A DNA stretch of 64,000 nucleotides from Shimia abyssi (GCF_003014475.1 NZ_PYGJ01000015.1:1-64000), one strand, 5' to 3'; positions 8,294 through 17,939 are shown, counted from the stretch's first letter. Made by a program: numbers and translations. The notes: generated from the sequence alone by a model not told the origin.

Positions 8294-9265
8294 ATGAATA
8301 CACTCGAAGCCCTCAACCTTATGCTCATAGATCAACTCGGCCCAAACGGACCGATGATTGGCATCGCTATCGCTTTCACATTGTTTCTTGGTCTGATCAT
8401 CCCGTTGATGCTCGGGCGCAAAGATGACCCGATAGAAAAACTGAAACGTTCGCAACAGGAAGGCGCGAACTCCAAACGCAAGGAGCAGCTGCGCCGAAAA
8501 GGTGCGAACGCCAAGCTGGACAAATACAAAGCATTTCTTGAACCCAAGAGCGAGGAAGAGCTTAGCTCGGTTCGCCTTACTTTAATGCAAGCGGGATATC
8601 CTTCCAGAGACGCCGTTCGCGCGTATCACTTGGCGCAAATGCTTCTAGGTATTGGCGGACTTATTTTGGGCGTACTCTACTTCGTCTATGTTAAGGGCAC
8701 CGAAGGTGCGACCACCCAGGACACCCTCATGTACACACTCGGACCCGGCGTGATCGGATACATGATGCCAAAATACTGGGTTACTCGCCGGGTCGAAGCC
8801 CGCAAGGAAGAGATTACCGCCGGTTTTCCAGACTCGCTGGATATGATGCTCGTATGCGTCGAGGCCGGTCAATCGCTTGACCAATCCATTGTTCGCGTCG
8901 CGGGTGAATTGCGCGCCTCCTACCCGGCACTGGCAGACGAATTCCAAATTGTCGCCTATGAAATGAAGGCAGGAAAAGACAAACAACAGGTTCTTTCGGA
9001 TATGGGCGAACGTTGCGGTGTTCAGGATGTGTCATCATTCGTAACGGTTCTGATCCAGTCCGCTACATTTGGTACATCCATCGCAGAGGCGCTACGCGTT
9101 TACGCAGGAGAAATGCGCGACAAACGCGTCATGCGCGCGGAAGAAGCCGCAAACAAGTTGCCAACCAAGATGACACTTGCGACTATGGCACTAACTGTTC
9201 CACCGCTACTGATTATTCTCGTGTCGCCTTCAATCGTTGGCATCGGCAACATGGGCGGCAACTAA
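8294..9265 (+). CDS. tadC: Tad inner-membrane platform protein TadC
   Basis: Partner of TadB, 323 residues, with a second T2SSF domain (about 175-305, AGFPDSLDMMLVCVEAGQSLDQ). Membrane helices lie near 15-37, 110-150 and 290-315. A charged linker rich in Lys/Arg/Glu (residues 42-80) faces the cytoplasm. GAGGAGA lies in front of the ATG. The next gene starts 13 bases after the stop. Confidence 0.95.
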   Translation: MNTLEALNLMLIDQLGPNGPMIGIAIAFTLFLGLIIPLMLGRKDDPIEKLKRSQQEGANSKRKEQLRRKGANAKLDKYKAFLEPKSEEELSSVRLTLMQAGYPSRDAVRAYHLAQMLLGIGGLILGVLYFVYVKGTEGATTQDTLMYTLGPGVIGYMMPKYWVTRRVEARKEEITAGFPDSLDMMLVCVEAGQSLDQSIVRVAGELRASYPALADEFQIVAYEMKAGKDKQQVLSDMGERCGVQDVSSFVTVLIQSATFGTSIAEALRVYAGEMRDKRVMRAEEAANKLPTKMTLATMALTVPPLLIILVSPSIVGIGNMGGN

Positions 9266-9278
9266 CAAGAAACCAACT

Positions 9279-9854
9279 ATGAACCGTTATTGGGCATTTG
9301 CACTATGTTTGACCTATATTTCCATGGCCGCCTGTTCACCGGGTGGCCTTGGAACATCGTCATCTCCTGACCCCGATAGTCCATTTGCCCCTGCCGTAGA
9401 TGCTAGCAAGCAAGCTGAAGATGGCTTGATCGTTGGATGGCGTTTGATGGAGGCCAACGAATATGAGCTGGCGTTGGAAGCCTTCGCTCGCCATGCACTT
9501 GATAATGGCACGACGCCAGAAGTAAAAGCATCGGTTGCCACCGCATATATTGGGTTGGGTCGTTTGGGTCAGGCTGAAACTCTACTCCACGAAAGCCTCG
9601 AAGCCGAACCCGAGCATCCAGAGACTTGGAACAACCTCGGAGTTGTCCTGCTCGAACGAGGTCGATTAGGCGAGGCAGAACAAATCTTTCGCAAGGCCTA
9701 TGCACTGGACAATGGCCAAAGTGACTCAATCCGCGATAATTTACGCTTAGTGCTCGCAAAATCGGAAAACCCCGGCTATGATGACGGGAAAACACAAGAC
9801 TATAAATTGGTGCGGCGGGGTAGCAGCGATTACCTCATCCGGGAAACACCATAA
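9279..9854 (+). CDS. TPR lipoprotein of the Tad locus (TadD-like)
   Basis: 191 residues. A lipoprotein signal ends at Cys19 (SMAAC). Tetratricopeptide repeats follow at about 50-160, for example NEYELALEAFARHALD, GRLGQAETLLHESLEAEPEHPETWNNLG in pieces, and GRLGEAEQIFRKAYALDNG. TadD-type lipoproteins are needed for Flp pilus biogenesis, probably as pilotin-like helpers of the secretin. The ATG at 9279 is chosen because it gives the lipoprotein signal; a TTG at 9237 would overlap tadC. Confidence 0.88.
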   Translation: MNRYWAFALCLTYISMAACSPGGLGTSSSPDPDSPFAPAVDASKQAEDGLIVGWRLMEANEYELALEAFARHALDNGTTPEVKASVATAYIGLGRLGQAETLLHESLEAEPEHPETWNNLGVVLLERGRLGEAEQIFRKAYALDNGQSDSIRDNLRLVLAKSENPGYDDGKTQDYKLVRRGSSDYLIRETP

Positions 9855-9884
9855 GAGGCAAGAGCAGTACAAAGGACGCAAAAA

Positions 9885-10733
9885 ATGCGCCACCCTTTTC
9901 TCTGGACTATCTGTGCAGCTGGTTTGGCTGTTATTTCGGCGTGTGCAAACTCCGAGGATGAAAGCGTCGAACGCGCTATTCAGAATGTGAATGCGCTGGA
10001 CGAGTCTAACCTGTCAGATGTCATGCTCACAGTCGCAGACCCCAACGAAGGCGTAAACTACTTTCAGCGGACGCTTAAGGACAATCCTGACCGCATCGAT
10101 ATCAAGCGCGGACTCGCAATTTCATATGTGAGGGCCAAGCGTTTCGCCGAAGCGGTCCCGGCCTGGAAAAACGTAGTCAAAGATAGCGAAAGCACAAATA
10201 ATGATCGAGTTGACCTCGCGGACTCACAGATTCGAGCAGGTAAATGGGACGGCGCAGAAGAAACACTGGACAGCATTCCTCCCACGCACGAGACATTCAA
10301 GCGCTACCGTCTGGAGGCAATGATCGCCGACGCCAATCAGGAATGGAACCACGCCGACAGTTTTTATGAAATCGCGGTTGGTCTTACCACGCGCCCTGCT
10401 GGAGTTATGAACAACTGGGGTTATTCGAAACTAACCCGAGGAGACTATTCCGAAGCCGAGCGCCTCTTTGGTGAGGCTATCCGTCAGGATAGCACTTTGT
10501 TCACTGCCAAGAACAACATGGTTCTCGCTCGCGGTGCTCAGCGCAATTATACTTTGCCAGTCATCCCCATGGTCCAGACAGAGCGCGCGCAACTCCTGCA
10601 TACCTTGGCGCTCTCAGCAATCAAACAAGGCGATACGGAAACCGGCAAAGCGCTGTTGCGCGATGCCATCGACACGCACCCCCAGCATTTCGAGGCTGCC
10701 GTGCGCGCCTTGCGCTCGCTGGAAAACACGTAA
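9885..10733 (+). CDS. Second TPR lipoprotein of the Tad locus (TadD-like)
   Basis: 282 residues with a lipoprotein signal ending at Cys20 (VISAC) and TPR units spread over about 50-280 (NPDRIDIKRGLAISYVRAK, AGVMNNWGYSKLTRGDYSEA, QGDTETGKALLRDAI). AAAGGA lies at a good distance from the ATG. Two TadD-type lipoproteins in a row are usual for Rhodobacterales Tad loci. It sits between the first TPR lipoprotein and the prepilin peptidase, with the same direction and short gaps. Confidence 0.88.
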   Translation: MRHPFLWTICAAGLAVISACANSEDESVERAIQNVNALDESNLSDVMLTVADPNEGVNYFQRTLKDNPDRIDIKRGLAISYVRAKRFAEAVPAWKNVVKDSESTNNDRVDLADSQIRAGKWDGAEETLDSIPPTHETFKRYRLEAMIADANQEWNHADSFYEIAVGLTTRPAGVMNNWGYSKLTRGDYSEAERLFGEAIRQDSTLFTAKNNMVLARGAQRNYTLPVIPMVQTERAQLLHTLALSAIKQGDTETGKALLRDAIDTHPQHFEAAVRALRSLENT

Positions 10734-10748
10734 ACGAGCGCCGCGCCT

Positions 10749-11243
10749 ATGCTGATTACGGCCCAGTCGGCACTATGGTTCCTGCCATTTGTTCTCCCGA
10801 TCTGTTTTTATGTTGCATGGTCCGACATGCGCGCTATGCGCATTCCCAACCACTCCGTGATGGCACTACTTGGTGTCTTTTTGGTGATCGGGCTGATCGC
10901 CCTGCCCTTCTCTGAATATGCGTGGCGCTTGTTACATATCGTTGCGGTACTAATCCTTGGAATGGTTTTGAATGCAGGCGGCCTCGTTGGCGCGGGCGAC
11001 GCCAAATTCTCGGCCGCAGCTGCGCCGTTTGTCGCGCTTGGCGATTTGCGCCTAATGCTGGCAATTTTTGCCGCGACCCTTCTCGCCGCATGGGTAACCC
11101 ATCGTCTCGCGAAATACTCGCCACTACGTCGCGCATTACCTGAATGGGAAAGCTGGGACAAAGGTTGGGATTTCCCGATGGGCCTCGCGCTTGGTGGCGC
11201 ATTAGGCATCTACCTCGTGCTCGGCGCCTTGTACGGGGCTTAA
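10749..11243 (+). CDS. cpaA: Prepilin peptidase CpaA / TadV
   Basis: Inner-membrane aspartic peptidase, 164 residues, that should cleave the leaders of the two Flp pilins after Gly14. The two catalytic aspartates are visible: Asp26 in WSDMRAMRIPN and Asp84 in the GxGD motif GAGDAKF. It has about five or six membrane helices and no methyltransferase domain, the short TadV form. It starts 15 bases after the TPR gene. Confidence 0.93.
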   Translation: MLITAQSALWFLPFVLPICFYVAWSDMRAMRIPNHSVMALLGVFLVIGLIALPFSEYAWRLLHIVAVLILGMVLNAGGLVGAGDAKFSAAAAPFVALGDLRLMLAIFAATLLAAWVTHRLAKYSPLRRALPEWESWDKGWDFPMGLALGGALGIYLVLGALYGA

Positions 11244-11342
11244 GCGGGCCTGAAATTCGCCTTTTTTGTCTGATTGAATCGCATTCAACACGCTGCGCAT
11301 CTTGATGCGTCCATGACTCGCGCCTGTCAGGAGATACCGCTG

Positions 11343-12650
11343 ATGAACATGCAAACTTCAAACGTGATGGCCCCGCCGCCGCCCAAGCGGTTAGAGGAAA
11401 TGCGCCTACCCATCGTTATGATGCGCGACATCCTATTGAAAACCATGTTTCGCAAAAACATTGACATGGTTTCTGATATCGCTGCGGCTGTTTGCCTCCC
11501 AACCGCAGTGACTCAAGAACTTGTCGACATGGCCCGCGAGCAACGCTTTTGCGAAGCAACCGGTACGCTCAATGCCAATAATGGCAATGAAATGGGCTAT
11601 CAACTAACGGATCTCGGCAAACATCGGGCACAGGACGCGCTGGCGCAATCAGAGTATTTTGGCGCGATGCCAGTACCACTCGACGTCTACCGCGAACAGG
11701 TTAAGCGCCAGTCAATCCGCAATATTCAAATTACCCGCCAACAACTCACAGATGCAATGGGCCATCTGATCCTGCCTGACAGTCTGCTCGATAATCTCGG
11801 CCCCGCTGTCGGCTCAGGACGCTCTATCCTCATGTATGGTCCCCCCGGCAACGGAAAATCGTCAATTTCAAACGGAATCCGAGATGCGATGGGCGACAAG
11901 GTCTATGTTCCCCGTGCCATTGAATACGCTGGACAGGTGATTACCGTATATGATCCCATCGTGCACTCCGCTGCAGAAAGCGACACTCAAAATCCAAACA
12001 GCCTGCGCCGGGTTGCGCGATTTGACACCCGATATGTTAAATGTGACCGGCCTACGGTGATTACCGGCGGCGAGCTGTCGCTCGACATGCTCGATCTGGT
12101 CTTCAACCCGACGGCGCGTACCTATCAGGCACCGCTGCAGCTCAAATCCACGGGTGGTATCTTTATCGTCGACGATCTGGGTCGTCAGGCGGAACCGCCA
12201 CAATCGTTGGTCAACCGTTGGATTGTGCCTTTGGAGGAAAGCAAAGACATCCTTGCGCTACAATCAGGCGAAAAATTCGAGGTCCCTTTCGACACGCTGG
12301 TGATCTTCTCCACCAACTTCCACCCAAATGAGATCTTTGACCAAGCGGCCCTGCGCCGGATCTTCTACAAGATAAAGATCGACGGTCCCAGTCAGGAAAA
12401 CTTCCTAAAGATTTTCGCGTTGATTGCCCAGAAAAAGCGAATGCCCCTTGACGAGAAAGCACTAGTACATCTGCTAAAGCACAAGTACCCCACGATCGAA
12501 AATGTCTATGCAAACTACCAACCGGTCTTCCTCATCGACCAGATGATCTCGATCTGCGAATTCGAAGGCATTCCGTATCAGATGAATCCTGACCTGATCG
12601 ATCGCGCTTGGGCTAACATGTTCGTCAAAGACGAACACATCGTCAAATAG
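11343..12650 (+). CDS. AAA+ ATPase linked to the Tad locus
   Basis: 435 residues. An N-terminal winged-helix-like part (about 15-110) is followed by a P-loop ATPase: Walker A GPPGNGKS (166-173), Walker B GGIFIVDDLGRQ, and sensor-like FDTLVIFSTNFHP. The helical lid follows. Proteins of this kind accompany tad genes in Rhodobacterales, but their job in pilus biogenesis is not known to me. The ATG at 11343 has CAGGAG 8 to 10 bases upstream; upstream starts at 11274 (TTG) and 11313 lack this. It closes the Tad cluster. Confidence 0.85.
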   Translation: MNMQTSNVMAPPPPKRLEEMRLPIVMMRDILLKTMFRKNIDMVSDIAAAVCLPTAVTQELVDMAREQRFCEATGTLNANNGNEMGYQLTDLGKHRAQDALAQSEYFGAMPVPLDVYREQVKRQSIRNIQITRQQLTDAMGHLILPDSLLDNLGPAVGSGRSILMYGPPGNGKSSISNGIRDAMGDKVYVPRAIEYAGQVITVYDPIVHSAAESDTQNPNSLRRVARFDTRYVKCDRPTVITGGELSLDMLDLVFNPTARTYQAPLQLKSTGGIFIVDDLGRQAEPPQSLVNRWIVPLEESKDILALQSGEKFEVPFDTLVIFSTNFHPNEIFDQAALRRIFYKIKIDGPSQENFLKIFALIAQKKRMPLDEKALVHLLKHKYPTIENVYANYQPVFLIDQMISICEFEGIPYQMNPDLIDRAWANMFVKDEHIVK

Positions 12651-12896
12651 ATCCATCAAAACCGACCGCCAGTCTCAATGTGGGTTTGTCGTTGGGTACC
12701 GTGCTTGGCGAGTTGACCGTTGGCAAGTACCGATTTCCACGCGAGGTTTGTTAGTTTCCGCGCGACTTACCTGTTTCGCCTCGAACGCCCGAAGTTGAAC
12801 GATCAAACCACGTCGACATGTGCTACCTGCGCGGTTGCACGTCTACTGCACGTGCACCTCTTGCACACGCTTGTTCAACAAGTTACCCCTCGCGCT

Positions 12897-13829
12897 ATGA
12901 AGATAATTCGAGACTATCAGTTCGTCGCAAAAAAAGATCGCGGTGCCAGTGCCGCGATTGGCAATTTTGATGGTGTACATCTAGGCCACCAATCGGTGAT
13001 CGAAATCGCACGCAATGCGGACACCAACGCGCCCATGGGAATTGTCACATTCGAACCGCACCCTCGCGAGTTTTTTGCTCCAGACGCCCCTCCGTTCCGC
13101 CTGACAGGCGCCGACACACGTGCTTTACGATTAGAGAAGCTAGGCGTCGAATTCGTTTATGAACTTCCTTTCAACGCCACTCTATCCAGCCTCACACCAC
13201 GTGAATTTGCCCGTGATGTGATCGCAGATGGCCTGGGCTTGTCCCACGTGGTCGTAGGTGCCGATTTTTGCTTTGGCAAGAGTCGCAGCGGCACCGCAGC
13301 AGATTTGCGGATCTTTGGAAAAGAATTCGGTTTTGGTGTCACCGTCGCGCCGCTTTTGCAATCCGGTGAAAATCAAGTCTCATCCACATCTATTCGTGCT
13401 GCTCTCAGCAATGGCAACCCCCGTGAAGCCGCGCGTATGCTTGGGCACTGGCACCGAATCTCTGGCCCCGTAATCGGTGGCGACCAACGCGGCCGCAACC
13501 TTGGTTACCCCACCGCGAACATGTCGCTGGACGGCCTGCATCCGCCGAGATTTGGCGTATACGCTGTACTCGTCGATGTATTGGAAGGCCCCCATTCAGG
13601 CAGCTACCAAGGCGCATCCTCGATTGGCATTCGCCCGATGTTCGGCGCAAATAAAGCTAATATCGAAACATATATTTTCGACTTTTCTGGGGATCTCTAC
13701 GGCACCCCTCTTTCAATCGCGCTGGTCGACTTCCTGCGCCCAGAGGAAAAATACGACAGCCTTGAGGCTTTGGTGGCACAAATCGAAAAAGACTGCGCTG
13801 AATGCCGCGCGATCCTCACAGCACTTTGA
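12897..13829 (+). CDS. ribF: Bifunctional riboflavin kinase / FAD synthetase
   Basis: Makes FMN and FAD from riboflavin, 310 residues, the usual RibF length. The N-terminal adenylyltransferase domain shows IGNFDGVHLGHQ (residues about 21-32). The C-terminal kinase domain (about 185-308) shows GYPTANM and the pair IRPMFG and ETYIFDF. An in-frame start at 12720 would add 59 residues with no family match, so the ATG at 12897 is chosen. The 246 bases upstream hold no gene and should contain its promoter. Confidence 0.93.
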   Translation: MKIIRDYQFVAKKDRGASAAIGNFDGVHLGHQSVIEIARNADTNAPMGIVTFEPHPREFFAPDAPPFRLTGADTRALRLEKLGVEFVYELPFNATLSSLTPREFARDVIADGLGLSHVVVGADFCFGKSRSGTAADLRIFGKEFGFGVTVAPLLQSGENQVSSTSIRAALSNGNPREAARMLGHWHRISGPVIGGDQRGRNLGYPTANMSLDGLHPPRFGVYAVLVDVLEGPHSGSYQGASSIGIRPMFGANKANIETYIFDFSGDLYGTPLSIALVDFLRPEEKYDSLEALVAQIEKDCAECRAILTAL

Positions 13830-13834
13830 ATACG

Positions 13835-14311
13835 ATGAGCAATTCCGACCCAATTTCACGCAATGGCCTGTCTACTCGGTTCTGGGAAAAAAAGCCTCTC
13901 GACCAGTTTTCTCAAATGGAATGGGAAGCGCTGTGTGATGGCTGCGGAAAATGCTGTTTAAATAAACTCGAAGATGCCGATACTGGCGAAGTTGCACTTA
14001 CCCGTGTCGCATGCCGCTTGTTGGACGACGAAACCTGCCGCTGCACCCAGTACGACATCCGACATCAATTTGTGCCCGAATGCATCGTACTCAAGCCTTC
14101 GAACCTCGACACCCACGCTTACTGGATGCCGCAAACTTGCGCGTATCGCCTGCTGTGGCAGGGCAAGCCGCTCTATGATTGGCATCCGCTCATTTCTGGT
14201 GATCCGTTAAGCGTGCATCAAGCTGGCGTCTCTGTCTGGCGTATGACAGTCTCTGAGTTTGAAACCCCCCAAGACGAATGGGAAGATCACATTATCCAGG
14301 AACCGCTCTGA
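13835..14311 (+). CDS. YcgN family cysteine-cluster protein (UPF0260)
   Basis: 158 residues with the cysteine pattern CDGCGKCC (about residues 31-38), RLLDDETCRCTQY and PECIVL, as in YcgN/YkgJ-type proteins that are predicted to bind zinc or an iron-sulfur cluster. The biochemical role is not established. The ATG at 13835 is chosen, 5 bases after ribF; an ATG at 13802 would overlap ribF. Its stop TGA shares bases with the ATG of the next gene, so the two are translationally coupled. Confidence 0.88.
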   Translation: MSNSDPISRNGLSTRFWEKKPLDQFSQMEWEALCDGCGKCCLNKLEDADTGEVALTRVACRLLDDETCRCTQYDIRHQFVPECIVLKPSNLDTHAYWMPQTCAYRLLWQGKPLYDWHPLISGDPLSVHQAGVSVWRMTVSEFETPQDEWEDHIIQEPL

Positions 14312-15363
14312 TGTTTTTTGCTTCTGACAACTCTGGCCCCGCCTTGCCCCTGGTCATGGCCGCACTGGCGGACGCCAACACAGGGTACGTGATGGGTTAC
14401 GGCGCTGATCCAATCATGAACGAAGTACAGGCCCAGATCCGCGAAACGTTTGACGCGCCCGAGGCTGCCGTCTACCTCGTCTCTACTGGTACCACAGCTA
14501 ATGCGCTCGCGCTGGCTACGTTGACCAGCCCGTGGGAAACCATCTTTTGTTCGCGTGTCGCGCATATCCAAGAAGACGAATGCAACGCACCCGAATTTTA
14601 CACCGGCGGAGCCAAGCTCACTCTTGTTGGCGACGGTGACAAGGTATCACCCGTGGCTCTGACCGCGGCAATCGAGGCCGAGGAAAACCGCGGCGTGCAT
14701 GGACCCCAACGTGGCCCGCTTTCGATCACTCAAGTCACCGAACGCGGAACCATCTATACGCTTGATGAAATTCGCACCCTAACCGCAATCGCCAAAGCCC
14801 ACGACATGCCGGTCCATCTTGACGGCGCTCGCTTTGCCAACGCGATTGAAGCACTTGGCTGTTCACCTGCAGATATGACCTGGAAAGCCGGTGTCGACGC
14901 TGTCAGCTTTGGCGGCACAAAAAACGGCTGCCTTGGCGTCGAAGCAGTGATCTTCTTTGACCCCAAGCACTCTTGGGAATTTGAGCTGCGCCGAAAACGC
15001 GGCGGACACCTCTTTTCCAAGCACCGCTATCTATCTGCTCAGATGAATGCCTACCTCAAAGGCGATCTTTGGCGCCGCGCCGCCAATACTGCCAACGCGC
15101 GCGCCGCACGACTTGTCGCGGGTCTCAAGGAAGTATCCGCTGTCAGTTTTGCCCATGAACCACAGGCCAACATGGTTTTTGCGTCAATGCCCCGTGCCAA
15201 GCACAAATCTCTGTTCGAAGCCGGCGCGGTCTATCATATCTGGGATGGTAGCCTCGAAGGGGATGATCCAAACGCACTGGTCACCGCGCGCTTTGTCTGT
15301 GACTGGTCGATTAGTGAAGAACAGATCGATCAGTTTATTGCGCTGGCACAAAGCACCAACTAA
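14311..15363 (+). CDS. ltaE: Threonine aldolase family PLP enzyme (low-specificity L-threonine aldolase)
   Basis: 350-residue fold-type I PLP enzyme likely to split L-threonine or L-allo-threonine into glycine and acetaldehyde. Visible motifs: FASDNSGPALPLV at the N-terminus, STGTTANALAL, the aspartate in HLDGARFANA, and the PLP lysine in SFGGTKNG. The ATG at 14311 overlaps the upstream TGA (TGATG). It ends 16 bases from a convergent gene with no terminator seen. Substrate stereospecificity cannot be read from sequence. Confidence 0.9.
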   Translation: MFFASDNSGPALPLVMAALADANTGYVMGYGADPIMNEVQAQIRETFDAPEAAVYLVSTGTTANALALATLTSPWETIFCSRVAHIQEDECNAPEFYTGGAKLTLVGDGDKVSPVALTAAIEAEENRGVHGPQRGPLSITQVTERGTIYTLDEIRTLTAIAKAHDMPVHLDGARFANAIEALGCSPADMTWKAGVDAVSFGGTKNGCLGVEAVIFFDPKHSWEFELRRKRGGHLFSKHRYLSAQMNAYLKGDLWRRAANTANARAARLVAGLKEVSAVSFAHEPQANMVFASMPRAKHKSLFEAGAVYHIWDGSLEGDDPNALVTARFVCDWSISEEQIDQFIALAQSTN

Positions 15364-15379
15364 GCGTGGCGAAGCGCGC

Positions 15380-16159
15380 CTAAGGAATTAACCTTGTCAC
15401 TTCCTGCGCCACGGTGGCAGGATGCGAAATCGCACCCATATGCCCCGCACCAGGCACTCTCACTCGTACCGCGCCTTCGATCCGTTCTGCCAGCCCGTCG
15501 CAAATAGAGGTAATCTCCGGCGGTGACTCCACTCCATCCATTATTGCGCAAGGCACAGTAATCTCTCCTAAACGAGGCAAAGTACCAGGAGTGTCCAATG
15601 AAACGTAGTTTTGCGAACCCAAAACGAAAGGGATGCGGCGCGCAAATCCGTCACGTACTTGCTTTGGTATTGCCGCCCATGGCGTGCCGTCGTTCCATTG
15701 CTTCATAAAATCGCGCGCCGCTGCCGTGTGGTCTCCAGATCTGACAGCTCTGGCAATCCGCGAGACCATGGCCTCGTGCGCATCAAACCCCCCAAGGTCG
15801 ATCCCGCGGGCCAAAGCGAAAAAAACTGGCTCGTAGAGCGTCAAACTGCGCACTATTTTTGGGTGGCTCACGGCCAGTTGCAATGCAACAACCGCCCCAA
15901 AGCTGTGAGCAATAACATCCACTGGGGCCTGTATTCTCTCGAGAACAGCCTCTGACACTAATGTTCCTGTACATGAGACCCCGTCATACGGCGCGCTACG
16001 TCCGTGCCCAGGCATGTCCAATGCGTGTATCGTCAGCACGTCATTCAGGTATTCGCTCACACCGCGCCATGCGCCCGAATGTGCCATTGTGCAATGTAAG
16101 GCCAGAGCAGTACGCCTACCCTGACCCAACTTACGCCAATATACATCTCTGGCGCTCAA
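15380..16159 (-). CDS. Alpha/beta hydrolase
   Basis: 259-residue hydrolase of the alpha/beta fold. Visible features: the oxyanion strand LALHCTMAHSGAW, the DMPGHGRS loop, nucleophile elbow AHSFGAVVAL (Ser in GHSFG-like position) and a C-terminal His in PGAGHMGAISHP. Substrate unknown. I place the start at a TTG whose last two bases share the TGA stop of the upstream gene (TTGA), because GGAG lies 4 bases ahead; a longer frame to 16210 would run into the upstream gene. Confidence 0.82.
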   Translation of the reverse strand: MSARDVYWRKLGQGRRTALALHCTMAHSGAWRGVSEYLNDVLTIHALDMPGHGRSAPYDGVSCTGTLVSEAVLERIQAPVDVIAHSFGAVVALQLAVSHPKIVRSLTLYEPVFFALARGIDLGGFDAHEAMVSRIARAVRSGDHTAAARDFMKQWNDGTPWAAIPKQVRDGFARRIPFVLGSQNYVSLDTPGTLPRLGEITVPCAIMDGVESPPEITSICDGLAERIEGAVRVRVPGAGHMGAISHPATVAQEVTRLIP

Positions 16160-16755
16160 AGTGCTCCGGCCAAGTGCCTGTCCAGATAGGTCAGACGGTC
16201 TTGACCCCAAAAACGCACGTCACCGTCAGTTATGTAAAATGGCGAACCAAAGACGCCTGCGCTAACGGCCTCTTCCAGATTGCGGGCATAAGTCTCGGCC
16301 CCAGCCAGCAAACCAGTATCAGCTAAGGCAGGATCAAATCCAGCCGCTTCCAGACAGGCGCGTATCACCTCGTCCTGAGCGACGTCCCTTTCCTCAACCC
16401 AACAGGCCCGCAGGATCGATTGAGTCAAAGCCCCGAGATCTCCGCCGCCCGCAGCTTGCGCCGCAATAATTGCATAAGAAGACGGCGCCATATTCGTGGG
16501 GAAATACGCCGGGGCCAGGTTCAATGGCATATCCAGCATCTTTGATTGATAGATCATGTCCTGAGCACGGTATTCTTGGCGCGAAGGATGGCGATCTTTG
16601 GGCGATGTGCCACCCGTCCGCGCAAACAACGCCATGATATCCAGGGGTTTGTAAGTAATCGTTGCGCCTTGCTTGGACGCGATTTCCTCCAACCGACCCC
16701 CTGCCAAATACGCATAGGGGGAAATCGTTGCAAAATAGTAGTCGATATGTGGCAT
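16156..16755 (-). CDS. DsbA-fold oxidoreductase, 2-hydroxychromene-2-carboxylate isomerase family
   Basis: 199 residues of the HCCA isomerase/kappa-class GST type. The N-terminal ISPYAYLAG carries the catalytic-serine position of the family. A helical insertion follows, and the C-terminal [25 protein letters not shown] is the signature end. Known relatives are glutathione-dependent isomerases in aromatic degradation or generic thiol enzymes; the substrate here is unknown. It is translationally coupled to the hydrolase downstream and divergent from prs. Confidence 0.88.
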   Translation of the reverse strand: MPHIDYYFATISPYAYLAGGRLEEIASKQGATITYKPLDIMALFARTGGTSPKDRHPSRQEYRAQDMIYQSKMLDMPLNLAPAYFPTNMAPSSYAIIAAQAAGGGDLGALTQSILRACWVEERDVAQDEVIRACLEAAGFDPALADTGLLAGAETYARNLEEAVSAGVFGSPFYITDGDVRFWGQDRLTYLDRHLAGAL

Positions 16756-16859
16756 TCCGCCCTCCGGTCATGCTGTGCTGTTTGCCTGACCCTAGGCACA
16801 TGCTAAGCGGAAGGCAACGACACGAATCTGTCATAAGTGCACTTCTGGGGATCTCGCAC

Positions 16860-17876
16860 ATGCCAAATATTCTTGAACCAAAAATGATCACCGGCAGCTC
16901 GAACATGCCGTTGGCCAAAGCCATCGCACGCCGTATGTCTATGCACCGCGGCCAAACTGTAGAACTCGTCAACGCACGAGTTGAACGCTTCAACGATGCC
17001 GAAATCTTTGTCGAGGTCTACGATAACGTACGAGGTGAGGATATGTTCATTGTGCAGTCGACGTCACGTCCTGCCAACGACAACCTCATGGAACTACTTA
17101 TTATGGCGGATGCGCTGCGTCGTTCATCGGCGAAACGCATCACAGCTGTGATCCCATATTTTGGCTATGCACGCCAAGACCGCCGCACCAAAGCCCGCAC
17201 ACCGATCTCTGCCAAGTTGGTGGCAAATATGATTGTCGAAGCGGGCATCGAGCGCGTTTTGACAATGGACCTACACGCGGCGCAGATCCAGGGTTTCTTC
17301 GATATCCCCGTTGATAACCTTTATGCGTCTCCAATTTTTGCGCTGGACATAAAACAACAATTTAAAGACACGCTTTCCGAAGTCATGGTTGTTTCTCCCG
17401 ACGTTGGCGGCGTAGCACGTGCACGTGAATTGGCAAAACGAATTGGAGCTCCACTCTCAATTGTCGATAAGCGCCGCGAAAAGCCAGGCGAAGTAGCGGA
17501 GATGACCGTGATCGGTGACGTCTCTGGCAAAAAGTGTATTATCGTGGACGACATGTGCGACACTGCCGGAACACTCTGCAAAGCAGCTGAGGTCCTAATT
17601 GAACACGGCGCAACGGAGGTCCATTCTTACATATCACACGGTGTCATGTCTGGCCCCGCCGTCGACCGTGTTACAAAGTCGGTAATGAAGTCGTTGGTAA
17701 TCACAGACTCTATTGAACCTACTCAATCCGTTCTTGATGCAGACAACATTCGGATCGTACCCACGGCCCCAATGTTTGCTCAAGCTATTATGAATATTTC
17801 GACCGGTACTAGCGTCTCGTCATTATTTGAAACCGAAACACTCGAACCGTCATATGAAGGCCTTTTCAAAGGCTAG
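16860..17876 (+). CDS. prs: Ribose-phosphate pyrophosphokinase
   Basis: Makes PRPP from ribose 5-phosphate and ATP for nucleotide, His and Trp synthesis. 338 residues. Visible: [11 protein letters not shown] (ATP site), [30 protein letters not shown], the flexible loop DKRR, and the PRPP-binding [11 protein letters not shown]. The ATG at 16860 matches the family start; the frame upstream to 16662 runs antisense to the isomerase gene. A strong terminator follows. Confidence 0.96.
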   Translation: MPNILEPKMITGSSNMPLAKAIARRMSMHRGQTVELVNARVERFNDAEIFVEVYDNVRGEDMFIVQSTSRPANDNLMELLIMADALRRSSAKRITAVIPYFGYARQDRRTKARTPISAKLVANMIVEAGIERVLTMDLHAAQIQGFFDIPVDNLYASPIFALDIKQQFKDTLSEVMVVSPDVGGVARARELAKRIGAPLSIVDKRREKPGEVAEMTVIGDVSGKKCIIVDDMCDTAGTLCKAAEVLIEHGATEVHSYISHGVMSGPAVDRVTKSVMKSLVITDSIEPTQSVLDADNIRIVPTAPMFAQAIMNISTGTSVSSLFETETLEPSYEGLFKG

Positions 17877-17903
17877 CACAACGACGAGTACTGCGAAACC
17901 AGA

Positions 17904-17939
17904 AGCACCCTCGCAACTGTTTGCGAGGGTGCTATTAAT
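17904..17939. terminator. Terminator between prs and the convergent lectin gene
   Basis: AGCACCCTCGCA and TGCGAGGGTGCT pair perfectly (12 bp) around ACTGTT. The + side is followed by ATTAATT and the - side by TTCTGGTTT, so it could serve both convergent genes. Confidence 0.75.

Noticed and set aside
12720..12896. N-terminal extension of RibF by 59 residues
   Set aside because: The extension has no family match, and RibF normally starts just before the IGNFDGVHLGHQ motif, as it does from 12897.
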